Shown in pieces: positions 54,826 to 64,000 of a stretch of 64,000 nucleotides of DNA. Source of the DNA: Trogon surrucura (taxonomy: Eukaryota > Chordata > Aves > Trogoniformes > Trogonidae); assembly GCA_020746105.1 (NCBI GenBank), contig CM036619.1, forward strand, positions 55,474,635-55,538,634, in the 5' to 3' direction. The notes below the pieces were generated by a model, which worked only from the letters and a program-made list of their open reading frames with translations, was not told where the DNA came from and ran no database searches. How positions within the stretch are numbered: the stretch's first letter is position 1; each line of letters begins with the position of its first letter. A program made the position numbers and the translations under genes.

Positions 54826-57800
54826 CTTAAAAAAAAAGATATTTATAGAGACAATGCAGGAGATGCAGTTGTAAAAGAGACTCCCTTTGGATCATCAATT
54901 CATGAATTCTGTGATCCTGAATAACAGGCACGCTTCCAAAAGATAAAATAAAACACATCATCTATTTGAAATCACTAACTTTCCTCTCGTATTCCTTAAA
55001 GGTGAATTGCAGCAAACGTATAAATTTTAGTGTATGGTAATTTGTGTGTCTTTTACTACCATAGAAAGTGAATTTCACAGTATTTACAGAAAATCATTAT
55101 CTCCCCACGCTCTTAAAAAGTTAAATTAAAATTTGTCATGGCAGCAGCAAAGCTGCCACAGTCTAATACTGGTGATAGAGTGATACTCTCTGAAAGAACT
55201 CCATAAGAAGCTGTGCTGTGATTTGCCAATAACAGCATCTGTAATGATATCATATTTTGCTTATCAAAATTCAGTAGAGCTTCCAAAATAAAATAATGAA
55301 ATGTTTGTGTCTGAAAAGGACTCATGGACAGGGATCATGACCAGTAACAGAAAAGCATTAACTGATCTGAGAAGCCACATCAAAAAAAAATGGAAGCAAA
55401 ATACTCTGCTTTATTTGCAGTTCTCATTGGTTAATTCTTTCTTTAATTCTTTATAATAATTTCATCTGGGACTCTGAGAGCAGATGAAACCACTTGCTCA
55501 ATTACAGTGTTTCACACCTGCTCTACTCAGACTGAAGAGAAAAGCAGGTGAAAAATCAAGCTTCTGCCTATTCTAATCAAGGCATTTTTTTGGCAGAATG
55601 AGCGTTTTTTTGTTGTTCAAAAATACTCCTACAGCAAAACTCTGTCACCAAATAACATAACACATATGTAACTCAACATGGCGAAATCAAGCCCTTACTG
55701 TTAGAACTGTGTCGAACAGTTAAAGGTCATAATTATAAAGTATTTATAAGCTCTGGGTATGACTGATAAACGAAAACTATCAATCAAAGAAGGATGTAAT
55801 CAAATGCACGTGAAATGTGTCTGCAGTTGTGGGTATGCACAGGTGTATTTACTTGTTTCATCATAGGTGGACAGGCAAGTATCATGTGTTCCTGTCTGAC
55901 CATTTTAACCAACTGACTTTCAGTAGGTGTTGTGGTAGGAATGCTTGTTGTTAAGGTGAATATTGTTATAACTCCAGCCCGAGGCATGGTGAGGTATTTT
56001 TCGGTTTCTCTCTTCTTTCACGTGATGCCATACTGATTCAAGTAAATGGAATTTCACCATGGATTTCATGAAGTCCTTAATATCTCTTCAGGGACTGGCT
56101 GACTAGTGGTGTTCTATGATTTGCTTCTTTTGTTGTTATCAGATCTGCCTTCTGCAATCCACTTCTGTTTACGGGTTAAGTTCACCAGGTAATTGATTAT
56201 TACTTCATACAGGCTTACTGAAAAGCGCTGGATTCAGACATTATTGTATTTGCACAGCCTTCAGATCAGGGTTTAGGATTGTGGACCTCACACCTAACTG
56301 CAAATAATGTTAAGGAAAAGCCAAAAAAGTAATACTATTAAACAAAGGGGAACTTAAAAAACAGCAACATACGGAACATATGTAACTATTAAGTATCCAC
56401 CAAGAAATCCTTGGTCTATCTCCATAAATACTTAATCCAGAGATACCCCCATAAGAGAGCCCCTAAATAACCTCTTAATAACAACCGTAAACTAAAGAAC
56501 AGGTTTCATGGTCTCTAATCCATTAGAAGACTTCTTCAGTGTTTGCTTCTAAACCAGCAGGAGCAAAAAGACACAGTGCCAAAAATCTATGTGCAACTAT
56601 TTAGTCTCTTAGAATCTTAAATGCTAATGGCATCACAATTAACAAATCCTGGCATTCAGTCTCACATCCAGGCAGACAAAGCCTAATGTGAGCAAATTTA
56701 GACAGCTGAATTAAATGTTCATATCAAAAGCATAAGGATTCCCATCTACGATCTTCCACAAGAATGTGCAAAAGGCAACCTAAATCTGCCTACATTTTGT
56801 AGTTCACATTTTAAGGAGGTAGGCAAGGATTTGGCAGCTGACAGAGGAAATGAAAGATTATTTATCATTTGATGTTTTATAAACTATTCTGTAACAACCA
56901 GTAAAAATGTCAAACACATAAACCCCTTCATTTGGCATTTCCTTGCTGCACTCTTGTGAGGAATCCAGCTCAGTGTGGTCTTAAGCCTGACACCTTTAGA
57001 TCCACCAAGAATCAGTTTCCTCTATTATCACAAAAAAGGAGCTCAGCCAGCTAATGGTGGCAAAAAGCATTGTCATTTTTCAGACATCAGGCCACGAGGA
57101 GGAAGAGATCACAACAACCTCTCCCAGTTCCTAACTAGAACAGCAAAAGTATGAACCCCTGTGTGTAGGTCGTGCAGTTTATTTCTTCAGGGCTCCAGCA
57201 GCTGTTTCCTTTCTTTAGTTTATTTTAGGTTAACACTACAATTTTGTGAGCAAGTCCTCCAGTGCAAAGATAAAAGGATAGTACAGGTCCTTGTTTTTGA
57301 CACCAAAAGTGGTGAGAAACAGCAATAGGAGCTGCAGTCTCTGTAAGAAGTAGCAAATATATTACACTACAATAAGGTACCAGCTCTCCATTAATTGTGG
57401 GTGATGGTAGGGCCTATATGTAAGTGTATCGAATTTCACTAAAATGTGAAGTACGTACAGCTCTAAATAGATGTGTGTTCAGACAGGGGTTTTGTTTATT
57501 GTGTGAAGGTTATAAAGGTAGTACACAAAGGCATTTTTCAGATGGATTCAAAGTAATAAATTCATTTCACTGCTTGAAGATTTATTTCTGTATATGTATT
57601 TTAACTGTACCTCACCTTTTCTTTAAAAAGAAATAATCTGTTTATTTCAGGCAAAACTTGGAACTTCTCCAAGAAGGATAAAAGACAAAACAATTTTAAA
57701 AAAAAACACATTCTCTTCTAGCAATGACATAGTCTGAAAGTAGCTCTCTGTTGCTTTGCTTTAGGTAAAGGTGCCTGCTTCATCCTTTAAGTGATGCAAA

Positions 57801-57827
57801 CTGGCCTGTAGTCAGAATTCTACAAAG

Positions 57828-57844
57828 ACACACACACACACACA
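57828..57844 (+). repeat. (AC)8 microsatellite
   Basis: Eight AC units plus one A, uninterrupted. Confidence 0.95.
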
Positions 57845-58274
57845 GAGCATGAAGGCATTTTTGGAAGCAAAGATGGTTGCAGGATTTTCAGCCTGCCAAA
57901 TTAGGTGGGAAATTACATTTCTGCTATGGGTGCCAGCTTTGTCTCATTCCATTCCTGACAGAAAACCCCCAAAGTGACATGATTGATCTCCATGGCTTGT
58001 GAAAACGCAGGTACTTTGGACATGAGTCACCTGAATTGATGGCTCAAGCACTCCCAGCTGCTCGGCTGCTTAGTGTGCCATTAGGCAGCTTATTACCCCA
58101 GCAGGTCCACCTGGAGAGCCTGCCCACAGGCATTTCTGCAGACTGCTCCTGAGGTCTCCTGTCAAATGGAATGGGATAGGGATGCATCAGTCTTCCAGCC
58201 CCTCTGGAGATCCCTGCCTTAAAGCAGGCTGGACACAGCCAGTAATTCACATTGAAATGGAAATGGAAGGAAAG

Positions 58275-58815
58275 TGTCCTGGTTTTGGCTAAGACAGAGT
58301 TAACTTTCCTCCCCATATATATGCCCTATGCTTTGGATTTAGTATGAGAATAATGTTGATAGAACACTGATGTTTTCAGTTGTTGTTAAGTAGTGTTTGT
58401 AATTAAGTCAAAGATTTTTCAGCTTCTCGTACCCTACCAGCGAGAAGGCTAGAGAGGTACAAGAAGCTGGGAGGGGACACAGTCTGGACAGCTGACCCAA
58501 ACTGGACAAAGGAGTATTGCATATCATATGATGTCATGCCCAGTATATAAACTGGGGGAGTTGGCTGAGAGGAGCGTATTGTGCATCACTTGTCCTTCTT
58601 GGGTATTATTTCAATCTTTTTTGTTACTTCCCTTTTCATTATGATCATTATTACTATCACTATATTTTGTTTTTATGTCAGTTATTGAACTGTTCTTACC
58701 TCAACCTATGAGTTTTACTTGTTTTAAATTTTCCTCCCCACCCTGCTGGGGCAGGGGGAGGAGTGAGAAAGTGGTTCAGTGGTGCTTAGTCATCAGCTGG
58801 AGTTAAACCATGGCA
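58275..58815 (+). mobile_element. Solo LTR of an avian endogenous retrovirus
   Basis: The element begins with TGTCCTGGTTTTGG and ends with GTTAAACCATGGCA, giving the TG...CA ends of a retroviral LTR and a length of 541 bases. Inside are blocks typical of a common avian LTR family: GAGAATAATGTTGATAGAAC, CAGCGAGAAGGCTAGAG, GGACAGCTGACCCAAACTGG, a TATA box TATATAA (58544-58550) preceded by a CRE-like TGATGTCA (58529-58536), and TATTGTGCATCACTTG after the promoter. There is no gag, pol or env sequence on either side, so it is a solo LTR left by recombination between two LTRs. The five bases on each side (GAAAG and AGCAG) do not match, so a target duplication is not preserved. Family naming (ERVL-like) is from memory. 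Confidence 0.85.
58544..58550 (+). promoter_or_regulatory. TATA box of the solo LTR
   Basis: TATATAA inside CAGTATATAAACTGGGG, in the place expected for the U3 promoter of this LTR, 8 bases after a TGATGTCA CRE-like motif. It could still drive plus-strand transcription; activity is not shown. Confidence 0.6.
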
Positions 58816-61800
58816 AGCAGCAAAAATGCTTCTTTTCTTGCTTTAATAAGAGAACCCTGAAAATTTACGAGTTCTAGTCTAACAGTGCTGTTGCCGAGTC
58901 TTCTGCACCTATTGGATAACAAAACGTTATGCTCAAAACGGAAGAGGGCAAACCAGTTCTCTACCGATGGTTAGTGGCTAAATTTCCCAGGGAATGACTG
59001 TGGATCTTAGAGTCTATTTGTGTCATGTTTATTTTGGAGTGTGGAAAGAATGGAGCTTAGAATTTGTTCTTTGAGTCTCAGAATCTTCAAATGCTGAGGA
59101 AATGCATGAGACCTCCAAAGCAGTGCTGGAAAAAAAAAAAGTAAACATCAGGTACTAAGGACAAGCTCAGCCTAGGCAGCTAAAAAATAGAGTTAAAAAA
59201 GTTACCAAATTTTATTATATTTTTGCCTCTTCCCCTAAAAAGATGAAGAATCCATTTCAAAGGTCATCTGCCATGGAAATCAGATGGCAGACCTCTGAGG
59301 ACTGGAAAGTTGCTCGGGCTATGGTGATCATTAATCGGCCACATTTGAAACTTACTAGAGTAAGACTGCACTGAAATAAGCAGGATGACATGCAGCAGTT
59401 AACCTTTTACAATGCTTGGCTCTTGCATAATTTTCTCCATGTTTTCCAATATTTTGATTCAGTTTTGGCTTTGGTCTTAGTCACTTCGATGTATGCATAA
59501 ATATTGCTGTTGAGCTTTGACTCTAAGTGGTTTCACTGAATTATGCAATATTGTTAACTAAGTAACCAAATTCCTTGCCAAAAGTTTAAGTGGTGTTATT
59601 CTTTGGGTGGTTAATCTATGTAAAGTTTAGTTAGAACTTTAAAATAAATTTCTAACACAACATGGTCTGTAGGGTTCAATCTATAGTGTTTGTAGCTATA
59701 TATGGATTTCTCTTTAACATGAAAAACTTTCTAACTACAGTTTTAGTTTAGGTTAGCATTACTAGGAAAAGAATGATAAAATGATAAAATAGCAGCTGTT
59801 TACCTAAAGCTATTTCACAACTAAGCTAAAAATAATTGCATTCAACAATATTAGAACTGTGCCATGAACTAGCTATTAAGACAGTCAGTTGCAAATACTG
59901 TTACAGATTTTTTTTGCGCATAGCAATCTAAATATCCTAGAAATATAAGCAGAAGGCGTTGTAGTTTACTTTCACATAATTTTGTTTAAATCATTTGCAG
60001 TCTTGTATCTGATTAAACAACCCAAAGCAGGTATTCCAATAAATAACATTTTTTTTTCCCCTGTGCTGCTGGAAAAGGACCAACATATATATACAGATAC
60101 ATCCAGACATATACAAAGGACTGATTTCTGCAGAAACTCTTGTATAGACCATTAGAGAACCTGGCTGAGTAGCCCTGTATAAAATGAGGAATTTGATGTT
60201 ACTTACGTGTCCTTCAGAACACTGGATAAACGTATTAAACTGGACTTCAGCATCCCCCTTAATAGTATTCCTGTTGCTAGGAAACAGTTATCAGGACCCC
60301 ATAAGCCTTGTCTTTGGGACTGCTTTCATACTTTAACAAGAGCCCCTGCTCTGACATCCTTGAAATTGTGTTTCCATTTTTCATTGTCCTTCCTGCTATT
60401 CTTCTCCATTTGTTTTTGCTTACAAAATCCAATTTTACAAATGAGCAGATACATATCACGTAACTAACCAGCTGTGCAAAATGGAGCTCTCCTTCAAAAT
60501 GCATCCTTTGGTATAAACCAAAGGTACTCCCAGAACAGCTTTTTGCCCTCTCTCTTTGTCCAGGGATAATGTTAGTGTGGATGGGACTACACGTGGAATG
60601 TTGCCACACTCTAAGCACTTAATGAAACATCTGTATTTCTGTGTAAAATACTCTTTCCTTCCCTTCGCTGGCGAGGTATTTACTGCCCTCACTTACTGCA
60701 AGATTATGCTTAATTGGAACCTTGTTGTTTTACTTGATGCTCTTTTAGATGATTTCACTCTGCATATGAAATTTACCATGGATTTGCTAGAAAGAACGGG
60801 CATTAGGTCTTCCTGCTTATCAAGCTTATAAATAGATTGTGCAGTTTATCTTTCAAATATCCTAGCAAAGCCAAAATGATAATTATAGTTCTATAATTAT
60901 TAAAATGTGTTCCTAGCTCAGCTTGTTATCACTTCTCAAGAATCAATGAAGGAATAGATGCCGTGGATTGGATGACAGGGTTGTTTTAGTGGTTCTTGCT
61001 TTACAAAGCATAAGTAAGGAGGTGGTGAAAAGGTCACAGAAGGTGGTAAAAAGGGTGAATTCAGCATTCTGCTATAGAAGGCGCTCTTCAGTATCCTTCA
61101 GGGATGTTTCCAAAAAGCTAGTCTGAGATATGAAAAAGCTCAAAACTTCTAGACTTACCCTGTTTAACCTTTTACATATCCCTGATTCAACACAATCTCC
61201 AGATATATATTGCCAGGACAGTTTTCCCTCAGTGTATCAAACTTGTGACCTTGCAGTTGTTGTAAGTCAATCACAACAACACGTCCTACTGTACCATGTT
61301 ATAAATAAAGGTAACTTTCTCATCAAATTCCAAAGAGCTACCAGTACCATGCAGTCCGATCTTGCAGTTCTCACACAGGCAAGACTGCCACTGAGCTAAG
61401 ACTTTATTTTTACTACTGATGGCCTCAGCTCCATTTTACTCATAGTGGTATAAATCAGGATTCACCCAAATTAAATCATGTGTTTAGACAGAAAATCGAG
61501 CGTGACTGGAGAGGCAAAGGACAAATTCCTGTATGCAGTAATCCTTCAGAATTCAGTGCAATTTCTGAAAACTTGCTCAGCAGAGAACTTGTCCCCCCAG
61601 CTACCTGAAACCACTGGGAACCTTGCCTCTATGGAAACTGTAACTTTAATGCTACTGAAAATGATTTCTGAACAATTTTCAGTGCTCATTTCTTACACTG
61701 CCCTCTTTTGGAGTTGGGTTGCTTTAGCCAGGCAGTAAGGTCTTCCTTCTGCTCCTTGTATACTGCAGTGCATCGCAAAGGCTCTCACTTAGCCCTGTCA

Positions 61801-63144
61801 CTTTGCTTCTCTAAAAGGAAACTCAGCTGCAAAAAAGGAAAGAAAAAAGTTGGAGTTGGTGGCAAGTAGCTGCAAGCATCATCCCATTGTCGTGAAAGGA
61901 GGATCCTGGTTTTGCTTTTTCTGATTATGATTAACCATTAATGAAATGCCAGAATGCCTGATTTATATCACTAATAAGTGATACAAAATTTGTCTTGATG
62001 CCAATGCAGGCCGCTCAGAATGCAGGAAGTTAATCAATATACGTGTACTGTGGATCACAGTGAGCCCAGAAAAGAGAAAACATTGTAAAACAAATCCATT
62101 CTACATAGCACAGCCTTGTCATGCAAATCCCAGTATTGGTGATGACTGCTCCTCGTTGAATTCAGAAATTTCACAGTGAATCTTGAGCATCAAGAAAACA
62201 TAGGCACTGTCTTTGGATTTTACCTCCAAGTCAAAGCATTCATCGAAAGCCCTCATTTCAGAAAAACGAATTGTTCCAGTTTTAAGTCTGCCTTTGGGTG
62301 AGGTTGTTAATAGGACAGTGTATTTATAGGCCAAATCAAATATATAAGTTTAGCCAAATGCTTGCTTTACTGCAGAAGAGCTGATCAAAACTTCATCACT
62401 TGAATTTGCTTGGCTCTCATTCACTAAAATATGAGTACCAGCTATTTCACTCTGGGCCCAGTGACAAGGCTAAATAGTGCCACAGTAAAGAAGTTTAAGA
62501 GATATGCTCCAGCTGTCCCCTACAACTCCTCCATCCTAAATATATCTCTTCAGTGGCTTGGCTGGCTTAGTTTCCAGGAAGACTAGCAAAGGTTTAGCTT
62601 TACATATGGCTAGCAAACTGAACAGGCAATAAATAAAAAAGGGTTTCTGGGGAAAGGTTTGTTCTCACAACAGAACAGAGTCCAGGACTTAAGAAGTAGC
62701 TTTGCTATCCTTGTGTTAAACAGAATTTTTTAAAAACCATGATAATCCAGAATATGGTTCTTTCCTTTTTTTGCACTATCCTTTTTCAAAACCTCAGTAA
62801 AATTCTTTTTTTTTAACATACCTACAAAAACTTGGCAGGAGTTAGGTTTTGCTGCGCTAAGAACAGAATCTATCCTGTTGGTGGGGAAGGTCTTACTGCC
62901 TCCTTATACTCCCCATCTCCATCTGCTGCCTAATATGCAGCATTTAAAGCTCTTCTGGTAGGGAGATGTCTCACTGTTGTGAGTTTGTACAGGAGGTATT
63001 GATCCAAGGATAAAACTCTTAGTTCAAAGTTCTAGAAGTAATAATTTTCAAGGATTCCCCACTGTGTCAGCAAAGTGGTATTCATAGCAGTGACAGACAC
63101 CTTCACACAAAGGGTCAAGATCTTTGACTCCATTAACAGAAGAA
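58816..63144. other. Intergenic AT-rich sequence, no gene seen
   Basis: Short frames up to 113 codons lie on both strands near 60.2-60.8 kb, without recognisable domains. A stretch at about 59.4-59.56 kb, rich in TGCATAA and ATTATGCAAT motifs, resembles conserved non-coding elements in composition, which is only an impression. Confidence 0.45.
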
Positions 63145-63180
63145 GAGGGAGAGGGAGAGGGAGAGGGAGAGGGAGAGGGA
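63145..63180 (+). repeat. (GAGGGA)6 hexamer repeat, G-quadruplex motif
   Basis: Six exact GAGGGA units. They give six GGG runs spaced by AGA on the plus strand, which meets the usual G3-N1-7 quadruplex pattern. It is also a pure purine tract able to form a triplex. Confidence 0.95.
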
Positions 63181-63733
63181 GAAAATAGCCTTCAGAAATT
63201 CAAAACTGTACTTTTTTTCTGCTCCAGAAGAATGAGAGTAAGCCACTGAGAATGAAAACAAGCTGGATGATGGATGTTGGTCAGCCACATGAGAGATGAA
63301 TAATTGATTTGATTCTCTAGTGTATGTGAGGAATTATGAGACAGCTTTGGGATTTCATAGCCTTCATGGTATTGAGAGTCTTTGGGCTGATGGTACTGAG
63401 ACCTCAGGCTTTAAAGACCCCTCTAGGCAGCAGAATTCAGAGGATACATACACAGGCCATTTTCATAGTCATTGTGGACTAAAACTCAGTGAGCTTGGCA
63501 GGACTTGCATGTATCTCACTAAGATTTCTGCGTTTCCTCCTCACATTGGAGAGGGCCTGGAGGCCCTGATTCCACTCCTTGGCCAAGCCCAAACGTGTTT
63601 GTGTGTCACTATCAGAATGGCAGGGCCAAGAGAGTCCTGCCTGTGGATTTGCACCTCCCATCACTTTCGCACGCTGATGTTTTGCATCCACTGTCCCAAG
63701 CAGTACAGTGCCTGCCAGGCATTCTGCCACAAA
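63181..63733. other. Intergenic sequence, no supported gene
   Basis: Overlapping plus (63320-63736, 138 codons) and minus (63479-63742, 87 codons) frames are present. Both run to the CR1 boundary, have no recognised domain and are probably chance. Confidence 0.4.
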
Positions 63734-64000
63734 TAGAATCATAGAATCACAGAATCATAGAATCATAGAATGTCTTAGGTTGGAAGGGATCTTAGAGATC
63801 ATCTAATCCAACCTCTGTGCCATGGGCAGGGATGTCCTTAACTAGACCAGGTTGCTCAAGGCCTCATCCAACCTAGCCTTGAACATTTCTAGGGAGGGAG
63901 CATCCACAGCTTCTCTGGGCAATCTGTTCCAGAGTCTTGCCGCCCTTGTACTGAAGAATTTATTCCAAAGATGCAATCTAAAGCTATTCTCCTTCAATTT
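63734..64000 (-). mobile_element. CR1 LINE, 3' end running off the window
   Basis: Minus-strand CR1 whose 3' end has four full 8-base units and one partial (63734-63771; CATAGAAT three times and CACAGAAT once). Next come GGTTGGAAGGGATCTTAGAG, CCATGGGCAGGGATGTCC, CCAGGTTGCTCAAGGCCTC and GCATCCACAGCTTCTCTGGG. The well-kept repeat suggests a younger copy than those at 1.0 and 28.1 kb. The element continues past base 64000, so its full length is unknown. Confidence 0.95.

Larger units (their letters stand above)
53924..58274. other. Intergenic sequence with two small microsatellites
   Basis: Besides the (TAA)7 and (AC)n repeats listed separately, no gene or repeat family was recognised. Confidence 0.45.

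Noticed and set aside
58275-58815. Full provirus at the LTR
   Set aside because: No second LTR and no gag, pol or env sequence on either side; it is a solo LTR.
63320-63736. 138-codon plus-strand open frame with an overlapping minus-strand frame
   Set aside because: No recognised domain. Both frames are open because the stretch is poor in stop codons, and the plus frame ends at the CR1 boundary.

Overview
The window looks like nuclear DNA of a bird. Five fragments of CR1 non-LTR retrotransposons share the avian-type 3' end, an 8-base repeat reading ATTCTRTG on the element's sense strand. A solo LTR near 58.3 kb has the layout of avian endogenous retrovirus LTRs. Base composition is AT-rich and coding density is very low. 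I cannot name the species.

Only one protein-coding gene can be supported. It is an intact, single-exon, plus-strand leucine-rich-repeat gene at 4640-5536 (298 codons), best matched to LRRC30. In other amniotes, from general knowledge, LRRC30 lies alone between LAMA1 and PTPRM. That fits a window that is otherwise a gene desert, and I saw no exon of either neighbour.

Layout: 1-4.6 kb is the upstream flank with one old CR1. At 4.6-6.7 kb lie LRRC30 and its probable 3' UTR. From 6.7 to 23.4 kb there is unannotated AT-rich DNA with several microsatellites. At 23.4-24.6 kb two stretches have good splice signals and open frames; they may be exons of an undescribed, possibly non-coding, transcript. 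At 25.0-26.9 kb there is a cluster of perfect inverted repeats followed by two CR1 copies joined head to tail, the larger carrying a disabled reverse transcriptase. An older CR1 lies at 28.1-29.0 kb, another CR1 at 36.8-37.3 kb, and a MIR-like SINE relic at 37.5 kb. From 38 to 58 kb there are small tandem duplications, two T-run/A-run palindromes and microsatellites. The solo LTR is at 58.28-58.82 kb, a hexamer repeat able to form a G-quadruplex at 63.1 kb, and a CR1 3' end runs off the right edge.

No tRNA, rRNA, CRISPR array, operon or prokaryotic feature was seen. I found no strong candidate for a new biological system. The most worthwhile lead is the possible spliced transcript at 23.4-24.6 kb.
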